This document shows positions 29,392 through 39,859 of a DNA stretch of 64,000 nt, piece after piece. The position numbers and the translations under genes were made by a program. The stretch spans positions 744,001 through 808,000 of the forward strand of contig NZ_CP107931.1 of assembly GCF_036023875.1 (NCBI RefSeq), in the 5' to 3' direction. The stretch's first letter is position 1; every line of letters starts with the position of its first letter. The notes under the pieces were generated by a model. That model was not told the DNA's origin and ran no database searches. It saw nothing but the letters and a program-made list of their open reading frames with translations. This DNA is from Mycobacterium sp. NBC_00419. Its GTDB lineage: Bacteria > Actinomycetota > Actinomycetes > Mycobacteriales > Mycobacteriaceae.

Positions 29392-30639
29392 CTAGAGCGC
29401 GTCGATGCGCTCGAGTCTGCCCTCGGTGTAGGAGGCGATCTGGTCGACGACGACCCGCATCCGGGCACCGTCGTCGGCGGCCGCATTGAACGCCGGCACG
29501 AAGATCGGGTCGAGGGTGGCGGGCGCGCCCTGCAGCAGGAAGTGCGCCACCGCGTGGATGCGATCGCGCTGGCGGGCCTGCAGATCCAGGTGCCGCGGAT
29601 CGGACATGATGAATTGCAGCGCAAGCGTCTTGAGCACGACGACCTCGGCGCGCACGGTCGCGGGCACCGCAAGGTCGGCCTGGTAGCGGACCAGCGGCTG
29701 CGGCCCGGCCGTCTCATGGGTCAGCGCGATCGCGGCCGAGGCGAACCGCCCGACCAACTCACTGGTCAGCCGCTTGAGTGCCACCGACGCGGTCAGCGTG
29801 CCGTCGTACTTGCCGACAGCGGCGACCACCGGCAACCGGGACAGCCGCCTGGCGGCCTCCTCCAGATCGTCGGCGGCGAGGGTGTCCGACTCCCCCAGCC
29901 GGGCCAGCGTCGCCGCGGCGTCGTCCTCGGCGAGCACCCGCAGGTCGATGCGGCCCGAGACCACGCCGTCCTCGACGTCGTGCACCGAGTACGCCACGTC
30001 GTCGGCCCAGTCCATCACCTGCGATTCCAGGCACGGCCGCTGTTCGGGCACGCCGCCGCGCACCCAGTCGGCCAGTTCCCGGTCGTCCTCGTAGAAGCCG
30101 AACTTGCGGCCGCGGGTGCCGCGGAACCATGGGTACTTCGTCACGGCGTCCAGCGCCGCGCGGGTGAGGTTGAGCCCGACGCTGCGCCCTTGGGCGTCAA
30201 GCACTTTCGGCTCGATACGGGTCAGGATGCGGAAGTTCTGTGCGTTGCCCTCGAAACCGCCGCACGAGGCGGCGAACTCGTCGAGGGCACGTTCGCCGTT
30301 GTGCCCGTAGGGCGGGTGCCCGATGTCATGGGCCAGCCCGGCCATGTCGACCAGGTCGGCGTCGCAGCCCAGCGGAATGGCCATTCCCCGGCCGATCTGG
30401 GCGACCTCGAGGGAATGGGTCAGCCGGGTGCGCGGGTTCTCGCTCTCCCGCGGACCCACCACCTGGGTCTTGTCGGCCAGCCGGCGCAGTGCGGCGCAGT
30501 GCAGCACCCGGGCCCGGTCCCGGGCGAACTCGCTGCGGTGCTCAGCACTGGTCCCGGGCAGCCCCGCCGCCTTGGGCGGTTCGGTCACCACCCGTTCGTG
30601 ATCGGCCTTGTCGTAGCGGCCCTGCTGATTCGTCGTCAC
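29392..30639 (-). CDS. dgt: deoxyguanosinetriphosphate triphosphohydrolase-like protein
   Basis: 415 residues, HD superfamily. The metal ligands are visible: [10 protein letters not shown], the HD pair in [19 protein letters not shown], and the later Asp in [14 protein letters not shown]. It hydrolyses dNTPs to deoxynucleosides and triphosphate, which helps balance dNTP pools next to the replication primase gene. Only 33 bp separate it from the divergent TPM-domain gene. Confidence 0.93.
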   Translation of the reverse strand: MTTNQQGRYDKADHERVVTEPPKAAGLPGTSAEHRSEFARDRARVLHCAALRRLADKTQVVGPRESENPRTRLTHSLEVAQIGRGMAIPLGCDADLVDMAGLAHDIGHPPYGHNGERALDEFAASCGGFEGNAQNFRILTRIEPKVLDAQGRSVGLNLTRAALDAVTKYPWFRGTRGRKFGFYEDDRELADWVRGGVPEQRPCLESQVMDWADDVAYSVHDVEDGVVSGRIDLRVLAEDDAAATLARLGESDTLAADDLEEAARRLSRLPVVAAVGKYDGTLTASVALKRLTSELVGRFASAAIALTHETAGPQPLVRYQADLAVPATVRAEVVVLKTLALQFIMSDPRHLDLQARQRDRIHAVAHFLLQGAPATLDPIFVPAFNAAADDGARMRVVVDQIASYTEGRLERIDAL

Positions 30640-30672
30640 CGAGGCACAGTCTGCCAGCTACATTTGACCCTC

Positions 30673-32688
30673 ATGCGCATCGCTCGTCTGCTCAGCCTGC
30701 TCGCCGCCATCATGACGGCCGCGACCCTGGTGGCACCGGCAGCCACAGCCGAGCCGCCGTTCCGGCTGCCCGACTACGTCACCGACAACGCCGGCGTGCT
30801 CTCCGACAAGCAGATCTCCGATGTGCAGAAGGCCGTCGACCAGCTCTACACCGACCGGCGGGTGCGGCTGTGGGTGGTCTTCGTGGATTCCTTTGCACCC
30901 AAGGGCGCCATGTCCTGGGCGCAGGACACCCGCCGGATCAGCGATCTGGGCGACGAGGACGCCATCCTCGCGGTGGCCACCCAGGACCGGTCGTATTCGT
31001 TCCTGGTGCCCTCGGCCGCGGCAGGCGGCAGTTCCACCAAGGTCGACGACATCCGCCGGGACCGCATCGAGCCCGCCCTACGCTCCAACGATTGGGCGGG
31101 CTCCGCGATCGCCGCCGCCAACGCCCTGGGCACGCTCGGGGCGGCCGGCGGCGGTGCGACGGCCGCCAGCATCTCGTGGGTGCCGGTGCTGATCATCGCC
31201 GCGATTCTGCTGCTGGCCGTGGCGCTGCTGATCCTGTGGAGCCGGCACCGCAAGCGCAAGCGCCACCAAGCCGAGGTCGAGGCCGCCAAGCGGGTGGACC
31301 CGACCGATCCCAACGCCCTGGCCGCGGTGCCCGTCGACGCCCTCGACGAGCTGTCCCGCTCGATCGTCGTCGACGTCGACAACGCCGTCCGCACGAGCAG
31401 CAACGAACTCGACCTGGCCGTCGAGGAATTCGGGCCGAAAGAGACCGAGCCGTTCGCCACGGCCGTCGAGAACGCCAGGGTCACCCTCAAGCAGGCGTTC
31501 AACGTGCGCCAGCAGCTCGACGACGACGTCCCCGAGACCCCTACGCAGCGCCGTGACCTGCTGACCCGGGTGGTCGTCGCCGCGGCCCGGGCCAACCGCG
31601 AACTCGACACCCAGACCCAGTCGTTCCACCAGCTGCGCGATCTGGTGATCAACGCGCCGGACCGCCTCGATGCCCTGACCCGGCAGCTGGTCGACGTCAC
31701 CGCGCGGATCGAACCGTCGCAGCAGAAGCTGACCCAGCTGCACAGCGAGTTCGCCGACTCCGCCCTGGCGTCGGTGGCCCGCAACGTCAACGCGGCCAAG
31801 GAGCGGGTGGCCTTCGCCGACGAGTCGATCTCCCGCGGCCGCGAGCTGGTGGCCAAGCCGGTCGCCGGCAAGCAGTCCGAACTGGTCGACTCGGTTCGCG
31901 GTGCGGAATCGGCTCTGCAGCAAGCGACGTCGATGCTCGACGCGGTGGACAGCGCGGCCAGCGACATCCGTAAGGCGGTGAGCACACTGCCGGCGGCGAT
32001 CGCCGACATCCAGAACGGCATCAACCAGGCCGCCACCCAGCTGGCCCAGGGTGAGCTGGCCAACGCCGCCGAGCTGTCCGCTGCGCGCGACACCGCCGTC
32101 AAAGCGGTCACCGCGGCGCAGAGCACCGGGGCGGCCGACCCGCTCGGTGCGTTCACCCAGCTGACCGAGGCCGACGCCCAGCTGGACCGGCTGCTGGCCG
32201 CGGTGGCCGAGGAACGCGAGGCCGCCGAGCGGCTGAGCCGGTCCTATGACCAGGCCCTGTTCACCGCGCAGTCGCGGGTGCGCTCGGTCTCGGACTACGT
32301 CGACACCCGGCGCGGCAGCGTCGGCCCGGAGGCACGGACCCGGCTCAACGAGGCGGTGCGCCAACTGGAGGCCGCCCAGTCCAAGAAGGCCTCCAACATC
32401 ACCGAGGCCATCGCGCACGCCAACGGCGCGTCGCTACTGGCCGCCCAGGCCCAGCAGCTGGCCAACAGTGACGTGCAGGCCGCCCAGCGCGCCTACATGA
32501 ATCACCATGGCGGCGTTGGCCGTTCGTCGGACATGGGCGCAGTGATCGGCGGCATCATCCTCGGCAACATTCTGTCCGGCGGTCGCGGCGGCGGCTTCGG
32601 TGGCGGCGGCGGTTGGACGTCGACCACCTACGGCGGGTCGCAGGGCGGCGGCGGTGGCGGGATGCTCGGTGGCGGCGGGCGGTTCTAG
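30673..32688 (+). CDS. TPM-domain secreted/membrane protein with coiled coil (Rv2345-like)
   Basis: 671 residues. There is a signal peptide (~1-27, ending ATA). A TPM_phosphatase domain follows (~28-165: LPDYVTDNAGVLSD, RLWVVFVDSF). One membrane helix is at ~175-195 (WVPVLIIAAILLLAVALLIL). Then comes a long helical, coiled-coil-rich cytosolic region (~210-610). The tail is Gly-rich (GGRGGGFGGGGGW ... GGGGRF). TPM proteins are implicated in membrane-protein quality control or photosystem repair; the role here is unknown. It is divergent from dgt and convergent with glyS. Confidence 0.85.
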   Translation: MRIARLLSLLAAIMTAATLVAPAATAEPPFRLPDYVTDNAGVLSDKQISDVQKAVDQLYTDRRVRLWVVFVDSFAPKGAMSWAQDTRRISDLGDEDAILAVATQDRSYSFLVPSAAAGGSSTKVDDIRRDRIEPALRSNDWAGSAIAAANALGTLGAAGGGATAASISWVPVLIIAAILLLAVALLILWSRHRKRKRHQAEVEAAKRVDPTDPNALAAVPVDALDELSRSIVVDVDNAVRTSSNELDLAVEEFGPKETEPFATAVENARVTLKQAFNVRQQLDDDVPETPTQRRDLLTRVVVAAARANRELDTQTQSFHQLRDLVINAPDRLDALTRQLVDVTARIEPSQQKLTQLHSEFADSALASVARNVNAAKERVAFADESISRGRELVAKPVAGKQSELVDSVRGAESALQQATSMLDAVDSAASDIRKAVSTLPAAIADIQNGINQAATQLAQGELANAAELSAARDTAVKAVTAAQSTGAADPLGAFTQLTEADAQLDRLLAAVAEEREAAERLSRSYDQALFTAQSRVRSVSDYVDTRRGSVGPEARTRLNEAVRQLEAAQSKKASNITEAIAHANGASLLAAQAQQLANSDVQAAQRAYMNHHGGVGRSSDMGAVIGGIILGNILSGGRGGGFGGGGGWTSTTYGGSQGGGGGGMLGGGGRF

Positions 32689-32769
32689 CCCTTCAGCCGC
32701 GAGCGTGCGCGAAGTGCGCTCACCGACGGCGTGTCGCTGTACCGACACGCACGCTCGCGCAGAGGCGCG

Positions 32770-32786
<17 letters not shown>
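32685..32786. repeat. hairpin element flanked by 17-bp direct repeats between convergent genes
   Basis: CTAGCCCTTCAGCCGCG occurs at 32685-32701 and 32770-32786; both copies contain a stop codon, for the TPM gene and for glyS respectively. Between them, CGCGAGCGTGCG (32698-32709) and its complement (32748-32759) form a 12-bp stem, and GTGTCG/CGACAC forms an inner stem (6-nt loop). It could act as a two-way terminator. The direct repeats suggest an inserted hairpin repeat that duplicated its target. Confidence 0.6.
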
Positions 32787-34152
<1,366 letters not shown>

Positions 34153-34254
34153 GATGGGTGTCACTCCTTTGTCTGTCGGTGGGCAACAGTTCCTTAGCCT
34201 AGCGACCCGCAGATGCCGCCCTGTTCGCCCCGCGGCAGAGCACCGTCGTTGAAA

Positions 34255-34301
34255 TGCACAACTGCGCATGTATTCTGGGTCCTATATGAAAACCGTTTCC
34301 A
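34255..34301 (+). promoter_or_regulatory. smtB-zur promoter with candidate SmtB and Zur sites
   Basis: TGCACA-AC-TGCGCA (34255-34268) is a 6-2-6 inverted repeat with one mismatch, of the ArsR/SmtB kind. TATTCT (34271-34276) is a TANNNT -10 placed 9 nt before the ATG at 34286, so the transcript is probably leaderless. TGAAAACCGTTTCCA (34287-34301) has 7-bp arms with one mismatch and resembles actinobacterial Zur boxes; it overlaps the start codon. Binding is inferred. Confidence 0.5.
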
Positions 34302-34621
34302 ATTGGACTGATGTCGACGCGTCGCCGCACCTGCCTGCCGACCTGCTCGATCGCGCCGGTGAGTTGCTGCGCGCGCTGGCCGCGCCGGTGCGCATCGCCA
34401 TCGTGATGCAGCTGCGCGAATCCCAGCGCTGCGTGCACGAACTCGTCGACGCCCTCGACGTGCCGCAGCCGTTGGTCAGCCAGCACCTGCGAATCCTCAA
34501 GGCCGCGGGCGTCGTCGCCGGCGAGCGGTCCGGGCGCGAAGTGATGTACCGGCTCGTCGACCATCACCTGGCCGAGATCGTCGTCGCCGCGATCACCCAC
34601 TCCGGAGAGGACCACACGTGA
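34286..34621 (+). CDS. smtB: ArsR/SmtB-family zinc-responsive repressor
   Basis: 111 residues, winged helix: LRALAAPVRIAIVMQL, then CVHELVDALDVPQPLVSQHLRILKAAGVV. The C-terminal helix carries DHHLAEIVVAAITH with His residues at the zinc-binding alpha5 position. In M. tuberculosis (Rv2358) zinc releases the repressor, which lets the downstream zur be made. ATG 34286 is preferred because it fits a leaderless transcript; ATG 34268 would add six residues. It overlaps zur by 4 bp. Confidence 0.9.
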   Translation: MKTVSNWTDVDASPHLPADLLDRAGELLRALAAPVRIAIVMQLRESQRCVHELVDALDVPQPLVSQHLRILKAAGVVAGERSGREVMYRLVDHHLAEIVVAAITHSGEDHT

Positions 34622-35049
34622 CCGGGGCGCAGACCCGCACAGCGGGGACCGGAGTACGCGCGACGCGCCAGCGGGCTGCCATCATCGCCCTGCTCGATTC
34701 CGTCGAGGAATTCCGCTCGGCCCAGGATCTGCACGACGAGCTTCGCCGCCGCGGCGACAACATCGGCCTGACGACCGTCTATCGCACGCTGCAGTCATTG
34801 TCGTCGGCCGACCTGGTGGACATGGTGCGCACCGATACCGGCGAGTCGATGTACCGGCGCTGCTCGGCACCGCATCATCACCACCACCTCGTGTGCAGGC
34901 ACTGCGGTTCGACGGTGGAAGTCAGCGGCCGTGAGGTCGAGGCCTGGGCCGCCGAAGTTGCCCAGGCGCATGGCTTTTCCGACGTCAACCACACCATCGA
35001 GTTGTTCGGCACCTGCGCCGACTGTCTGAGCGCAGCGGCGGCAACCTAG
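34618..35049 (+). CDS. zur: zinc uptake regulator Zur (FurB)
   Basis: 143 residues of the Fur family. The DNA-binding helix is FRSAQDLHDELRRRGDNIGLTTVYRTLQSL. The metal sites are HHHHHLVCRHCGSTVEV (His cluster and CxxC structural zinc) and FGTCADC. With zinc it represses uptake genes and some ribosomal protein paralogues. GTG 34618 overlaps smtB; its 3' end overlaps the convergent Rv2360c-like gene by 4 bp. Confidence 0.94.
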   Translation: MTGAQTRTAGTGVRATRQRAAIIALLDSVEEFRSAQDLHDELRRRGDNIGLTTVYRTLQSLSSADLVDMVRTDTGESMYRRCSAPHHHHHLVCRHCGSTVEVSGREVEAWAAEVAQAHGFSDVNHTIELFGTCADCLSAAAAT

Positions 35050-35432
35050 TCGGTAAGGGCTGCCCGCGCGTCGACCCCGCCCGCGAGCACCATCAACACC
35101 AGCGTGCTCAGCGCCTGATTCTCCAGGCCCTCGCCGGGGAAGTTGTAGCGCAGCATCACATCACCGCGCCTGCCCGGCTGCTCGACCAGCGTCACCGTCC
35201 CCAGCATCGTCGACTGCGCTTGGGCGGCAACACGTTTGCGTAGATCAGCGGTCAGCGGGAGATCCCAGGCCAGCACCTGGGTCACCGACACCATCACGAT
35301 GTCCTCGGCGATCGTGACCGTCCGCAGTGACGCGAACGTGCCGTCGTGGCGCACCGTCAGCGCGCCGTCCTCCTCGACGTCGACCGGCATGACGTCAGTG
35401 AGTGCCTCGGCGAGGCGTTCGGCGAGAGCCAC
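35046..35432 (-). CDS. conserved hypothetical protein (Rv2360c-like)
   Basis: 128 residues, no signal peptide or membrane helix. It resembles the small mycobacterial proteins with a secretion-chaperone-like alpha/beta fold (ALTVRHDGTFASLRTVTIAED; LRYNFPGEGLENQALSTLVL), but I cannot assign a function. It lies 3 bp downstream of uppS on the same strand. Confidence 0.65.
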   Translation of the reverse strand: MALAERLAEALTDVMPVDVEEDGALTVRHDGTFASLRTVTIAEDIVMVSVTQVLAWDLPLTADLRKRVAAQAQSTMLGTVTLVEQPGRRGDVMLRYNFPGEGLENQALSTLVLMVLAGGVDARAALTD

Positions 35433-35435
35433 GGG

Positions 35436-36350
35436 CTAGGCGCGCCCGAAGCGCCGGTTGCGCTCGGCGTATTCCTCGCACGCGGCCCACAGGTCGCGGC
35501 GGTCGTAGTCCGGCCACAGCTTGTCCTGGAAGACGTATTCGGCGTACGCGGCCTGCCACAGCATGAAGTTGCTCGACCGCTGCTCCCCCGATGTCCGGAT
35601 GAACAGGTCGACATCGGGGATGTCGGGACGGTGCAGATGCTGCTCGACCATCGCCTCGTTGACACGCTCCGGGTCGATCCGGCCCGCCGCGGCGTCCCGG
35701 GCGATCTGCCTTGCCGCTTCGGCGATCTCGGCCCGCCCGCCGTAGTTGACGCAGTAGTTGACGGTGATGACGTCGTTCTCGGTCGTCATGTTCTCGGCGA
35801 TGTCGAATTCTTTGATGACGCTGCGCCACATCCGGGCCCTGGAGCCCACCCAGCGCATCTGCACGCCCATGATGTCGAGGTTCTCGCGGCGGCGGCGTAC
35901 CACCTCGCGGTTGAAGCCCATCAGGAAGCGGACCTCGTCGGCGCTGCGGCGCCAGTTCTCGGTGGAGAACGCGTACACGGTCAGGTGTTTGATGCCGATC
36001 TCGATGGCCCCGCAGGTGATGTCGATCAGCACCGCCTCGCCCATCTTGTGGCCCTCGGTGCGGCTCAGCCCGCGCTGGGTGGCCCAGCGACCGTTGCCAT
36101 CCATGACCACAGCGACGTGCTTGGGCATCTGGTCGGTCGGGATCGCCGGCGGCACCGCCTTGGAGGTGTGCTGCGGCGGCCGACACGGGCCGCCGCCGGG
36201 AGCAGGCGGCAATGCCGGGAAGATCACCGGCCAGCTCGAGGTGTCGGGGAACGTCGGGTAGTCGTCGGGCGCCGGGGGCAGCTGGGGGAACTGTTCCTTC
36301 CGCCTGCGCTCAGCCCCCCGCCACGAGCTGGTCACCCGGTTCATCGCCAT
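35436..36350 (-). CDS. uppS: long-chain Z-isoprenyl (decaprenyl) diphosphate synthase
   Basis: 304 residues of the cis-prenyltransferase family. The substrate Asp is in [13 protein letters not shown], followed by GHKMGEA. The C-terminal [17 protein letters not shown] and [14 protein letters not shown] segments are complete. The ~70-residue N-terminal Pro-rich extension matches Rv2361c. It makes the lipid carrier for peptidoglycan and arabinan. The start (ATG 36350, or 36344) lies inside the 3' end of recO, so translation is coupled. Confidence 0.93.
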   Translation of the reverse strand: MAMNRVTSSWRGAERRRKEQFPQLPPAPDDYPTFPDTSSWPVIFPALPPAPGGGPCRPPQHTSKAVPPAIPTDQMPKHVAVVMDGNGRWATQRGLSRTEGHKMGEAVLIDITCGAIEIGIKHLTVYAFSTENWRRSADEVRFLMGFNREVVRRRRENLDIMGVQMRWVGSRARMWRSVIKEFDIAENMTTENDVITVNYCVNYGGRAEIAEAARQIARDAAAGRIDPERVNEAMVEQHLHRPDIPDVDLFIRTSGEQRSSNFMLWQAAYAEYVFQDKLWPDYDRRDLWAACEEYAERNRRFGRA

Positions 36351-37131
36351 GGGGCACATCCTGCCTGAACATCTCCTTACCGTGGGTAGCGGGCTGCCGG
36401 TAGACACGCTCCACCAATGGCAGCGTCCGAAGCTGGCGTTCCAGGTGCCACTGCAGGTGAGCGGCGACCAGGCCGCTGGCATGGCTGCGATGCGACGGCG
36501 TCGAGGACTCCGCCACCTGCCAGTCACCGTCGTGCAGTGCCGCCATCAGTTCCAGCACCGCCTGCGGCGGGGTGGTCGACCCGGAGGGCCTGCAGTGCAT
36601 GCATACGCTGCCACCTGCGCCGATGTGGAAAGCGCGATGCGGGCCCGGTGCCGCGCAGCGGGCACATTCGGTCAGCGCGGGCGCCCAGCCGGCGATCCCC
36701 ATGGCCCGCAACAGGTAGGCGTCCAGGACCAGTTCGCGGGGATGGGCGCCGTCGGCGACCGCCCGCAACGCCCCGACGGTCAGCCGGTGCAGTGCAGGAG
36801 CCGGCGCGTGTTCCTCACCGGCCAGCCGCTCGGCGGTCTCCAACACGGCACACGCGCAGGTGTAGCGGCCGTAGTCGCTGACGATGTCGGTGGCGAACGC
36901 GTCGATGGACACCACCTGGGTGACGATGTCGAGGTTGCGGCCGGGATGCAGTTGCACGTCGATATGCGCGAACGGCTCGAGCCGAGAACCGAACTTGCTG
37001 CGGGTACGCCGGACACCCTTAGCCACCGCGCGGACCAGACCGTGGTCGCGGGTCAGCAAGGTGACGATGCGATCGGCCTCACCGAGCTTGTGCTGGCGCA
37101 GCACGACCGCCCGGTCCCGATACAGCCGCAT
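36310..37131 (-). CDS. recO: DNA repair protein RecO
   Basis: 273 residues. The N-terminal OB fold is [38 protein letters not shown]. The C-terminal part carries a zinc-type cluster (ECARCAAPG ... VCMHCRP). It loads RecA onto SSB-coated DNA together with RecR. ATG 37131 begins the conserved OB fold. It is divergent from the amidase gene, with 65 bp between starts, and overlaps uppS. Confidence 0.93.
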   Translation of the reverse strand: MRLYRDRAVVLRQHKLGEADRIVTLLTRDHGLVRAVAKGVRRTRSKFGSRLEPFAHIDVQLHPGRNLDIVTQVVSIDAFATDIVSDYGRYTCACAVLETAERLAGEEHAPAPALHRLTVGALRAVADGAHPRELVLDAYLLRAMGIAGWAPALTECARCAAPGPHRAFHIGAGGSVCMHCRPSGSTTPPQAVLELMAALHDGDWQVAESSTPSHRSHASGLVAAHLQWHLERQLRTLPLVERVYRQPATHGKEMFRQDVPHGDEPGDQLVAGG

Positions 37132-37196
37132 GAATGCCAGTTTCGCACCGTAATGCGACAACGACAGGGACCCGCGCCGTTAGTCTCGACGTCGCC

Positions 37197-38654
37197 ATGT
37201 CTGTGAATGTGAATCCGAGCAGGTCGACACGGTTTCCGACCGTGTCCGAGCAGCTGTACCAGTTGGCCAGCGGTGCGGTGACCTCCGCCGAACTGGTACG
37301 GCGGTCCCTGCATGCGATCACCGTCAGCCAGTCGACACTCAATGCCTTCCGGGTAGTGCTCACCGAAAGTGCGCTGGCCGAGGCGGCCGAGGCCGACCGC
37401 CGCCGGGCCGCCGGTGAGCAGGCGGCCCTGCTGGGTGTCCCCATCGCCGTCAAGGACGACGTCGACATCGCAGGGGTGCCCACCTCCTTCGGCGCGGCCG
37501 GGCGGATCCGCCCCGCCACCGAGGACGCCGAAGTGGTCCGCCGGCTGCGGGCCGCGGGCGCGGTGATCGTCGGCAAGACCAACTGCTGTGAGCTGGGCCA
37601 GTGGCCCTTCACCAGCGGCCCGGCCTTCGGCCACACCCGAAACCCGTGGTCACGCAAGCACACCCCGGGCGGGTCCTCGGGCGGTAGCGCCGCCGCGGTG
37701 GCCGCAGGCCTGGTGGCCGCCGCCATCGGCTCAGACGGAGCCGGCAGCGTGCGGGTGCCCGCGGCGTGGACACATCTGGTCGGCATCAAGCCGCAGCGTG
37801 GCCGCATCTCGACCTCGCCGCTGCGCGAGCCGTTCAACGGCATCACCGTCAACGGTGTGCTGGCGCGTACCGTCGCCGATGCCGCGCTGGTGCTCGACGC
37901 CTGCTCGGGCAACGTCCCCGACGATCCGCACCAGCCGCCGCCGGTACGGATCTCCGACCACGTCGGTGTCGCCCCGGGGCCGCTGCGCGTCGCGATGTCC
38001 ACCCGGTTTCCGTTCACCGTGTTCGGCGCCAAGCTGCATCCCGAGATCCGGGCCGCGCTGCAGACCGTCGGTGAGCAGCTGACGGACCTTGGCCACACCG
38101 TGATGGCGGGCAATCCCAACTACGGGCTGCGCCTGCCGCTCAGCTTCCTGCCGCGCTCGACGGCCGGGTTGCTGGACTGGGCCGACCGGCTCGGTGAGGA
38201 CGTCACTTTCGACCGCCGCACCGAGGCCAATATGCGGATGGGACAACTTCTGTCGGGGTCAATGCTGCGCTGGGCTCGCCGCAGCGAACCGGCGCTGCAT
38301 CGCCGGGTGGGCGCGATATTCAACGCCGTCGACGTGGTGCTGGCTCCGACCACCGCGCAACCGCCGCCGCCTGCGCGGATGTTCGACGACCTCGGACCGA
38401 CGGGCACCGACCGGGCGATGATCGCAGCCTGCCCGGTGACTTTCCCGTGGAACGTGCTGGGCTGGCCGTCGATCAGTATCCCGGCCGGCTTCACCGCCGA
38501 CGGTCTGCCGATCGGTGTGCAGCTGATGGGCCCGGCCAACAGCGAACCGCTGCTGGTCTCGCTGGCCGCCGAGTTGGAGGCCATCAACGGATGGGCCGAC
38601 AAACAGCCGGCGGTGTGGTGGAACACGCCGACTGTCAAGGATCTAGAAGCCTAG
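37197..38654 (+). CDS. amidase-signature family amidase (AmiA2-like)
   Basis: 485 residues. The Ser-cisSer-Lys triad is present: Lys in PIAVKDDVD, cisSer and nucleophile region in TPGGSSGGSAAAVAAG and GSDGAGSVRVPA. The family usually has GSDGGGS(I/V)R; here one Gly is Ala. No GatB/GatC neighbours exist, so it is not GatA but a stand-alone amidase, as Rv2363. Substrate unknown. It ends 12 bp into the convergent era gene. Confidence 0.9.
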   Translation: MSVNVNPSRSTRFPTVSEQLYQLASGAVTSAELVRRSLHAITVSQSTLNAFRVVLTESALAEAAEADRRRAAGEQAALLGVPIAVKDDVDIAGVPTSFGAAGRIRPATEDAEVVRRLRAAGAVIVGKTNCCELGQWPFTSGPAFGHTRNPWSRKHTPGGSSGGSAAAVAAGLVAAAIGSDGAGSVRVPAAWTHLVGIKPQRGRISTSPLREPFNGITVNGVLARTVADAALVLDACSGNVPDDPHQPPPVRISDHVGVAPGPLRVAMSTRFPFTVFGAKLHPEIRAALQTVGEQLTDLGHTVMAGNPNYGLRLPLSFLPRSTAGLLDWADRLGEDVTFDRRTEANMRMGQLLSGSMLRWARRSEPALHRRVGAIFNAVDVVLAPTTAQPPPPARMFDDLGPTGTDRAMIAACPVTFPWNVLGWPSISIPAGFTADGLPIGVQLMGPANSEPLLVSLAAELEAINGWADKQPAVWWNTPTVKDLEA

Positions 38655-39545
38655 CCGCCCAAGCTGTTTGGGATCGCGCTGCCAGTTCTTGGCGATCTTG
38701 ACCCGAAGATCCAGGTACACCTTGGTGCCGAGCAGCTTCTCGATCTGCGTGCGCGCGGCGGTGCCGACCTCTTTGAGGCGGGCCCCGCCCTTACCGATCA
38801 CGATGCCCTTCTGGCTGTCCCGCTCGACATAGAGCACGGCGTGCACGTCGATGAGGTCGTCACGGCCCTCCCGGCGCTCGACCTCCTCGATGACCACGGC
38901 CAGCGAGTGCGGCAACTCGTCGCGCACACCTTCGAGGGCGGCCTCGCGAATGAGCTCGGCCATGAGCACCTCTTCGGGCTCGTCGGTGAGTTCACCATCG
39001 GGATAGAACGCCGGCCCCGGTGGCAGCTGTGCTGCCAGGACGTCGATGAGGATGTCGACCTGTTCGCCCGTGGCTGCAGATACGGGAACGATCTCGGCGG
39101 CGGTATCGCCGACGAGCTCGTATACGGCGATGAGCTGTTCGGCCACTTTCTCTTTGGTGACCTTGTCGATCTTGGTGACGATGACGACGAAGGTGGTCCT
39201 GGGCGCGACGGTCCGGATCTGTTCGCAGATCCACCGATCACCGGGGCCGATCGGCTCGTCGGCGGGGATGCACAGGCCGATGACGTCGACTTCGGAGTAG
39301 GTGGCGCGCACCAGTTCGTTGAGCCGCTTGCCCAGCAGGGTGCGCGGCCGGTGCAGACCCGGGGTGTCGACCAGCACGATCTGGAAGTCCTCGCGGTGCA
39401 CGATCCCGCGGATGGTGTGGCGGGTGGTCTGCGGCTGGTCGGCGGTGATCGCCACCTTGGAGCCGACGAGGGCGTTGGTCAGGGTGGACTTGCCGGTGTT
39501 GGGCCGTCCGACGAAACAGACGAAGCCGGAATGGAATTCGCTCAT
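38643..39545 (-). CDS. era: GTPase Era
   Basis: 300 residues. GTPase motifs: G1 GRPNTGKS, G2 TTRH, G3 DTPGLH, G4 TKID, G5 SAATG. The C-terminal KH domain (IVIGKGGARLKEVGTAAR) binds the 3' end of 16S rRNA during 30S assembly. It is the last gene of the phoH-ybeY-corC-cdd-like-era cluster and overlaps the preceding gene by 4 bp. Confidence 0.95.
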   Translation of the reverse strand: MSEFHSGFVCFVGRPNTGKSTLTNALVGSKVAITADQPQTTRHTIRGIVHREDFQIVLVDTPGLHRPRTLLGKRLNELVRATYSEVDVIGLCIPADEPIGPGDRWICEQIRTVAPRTTFVVIVTKIDKVTKEKVAEQLIAVYELVGDTAAEIVPVSAATGEQVDILIDVLAAQLPPGPAFYPDGELTDEPEEVLMAELIREAALEGVRDELPHSLAVVIEEVERREGRDDLIDVHAVLYVERDSQKGIVIGKGGARLKEVGTAARTQIEKLLGTKVYLDLRVKIAKNWQRDPKQLGRLGF

Positions 39546-39859
39546 TGTGGTGTCCCAGCGCGGTCGGTGACGATGACCGCCGCGTCCGGCGAGAGTTCGC
39601 GCACGGCCGCGACTCCGGCGTCGTCAGAGGACCCGCCGATGAGCACCGCGGCCTCCACACCCGTTGCGCCACTGGATACCGCGGCGGCCACTGCCGCCTG
39701 CAGGGCGGTCAGCCCGAGCGCGTGCAGGGTGACCGGCGCACCGGCGTAGGTGCGGCCGTCGAGGTCGCGCACCGCCGCTCCCTGGGGGGCTTCGGCACGG
39801 CCCATGGCCCCTCGTGCAAGCACCACCAGCTTGGCGTCTTCCGCGTCGAGCTCACTCAT
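39542..39859 (-). CDS. cytidine deaminase-like protein lacking zinc ligands (Rv2365c-like)
   Basis: 105 residues whose length, place and fold pattern resemble a cytidine deaminase ([32 protein letters not shown]). The zinc ligands are absent: there is no HAE/CAE motif and no PCxxC, so it should not deaminate. It overlaps both era and the CorC-like gene, so it is fixed in the operon. It may be a structural or regulatory relic. Confidence 0.65.
   Translation of the reverse strand: MSELDAEDAKLVVLARGAMGRAEAPQGAAVRDLDGRTYAGAPVTLHALGLTALQAAVAAAVSSGATGVEAAVLIGGSSDDAGVAAVRELSPDAAVIVTDRAGTPQ

Noticed and set aside
27535..30672. Very long open plus-strand frame antisense to dnaG and dgt, joined to the TPM gene
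   Set aside because: It is the mirror of two well-supported minus-strand genes in high-GC DNA. Its His/Arg/Pro/Gly-rich translation has no motifs, and the TPM gene has its own start and signal peptide at 30673.
31078..32418. Long minus-strand frame opposite the TPM gene
   Set aside because: Antisense of a coiled-coil coding region; no motifs, no ribosome-binding site.
35346..36368. Plus-strand frame opposite uppS
   Set aside because: Shadow of uppS, whose catalytic motifs are clear on the other strand.
39542..39859. Functional cytidine deaminase
   Set aside because: Neither the (H/C)AE nor the PCxxC zinc motif is present.
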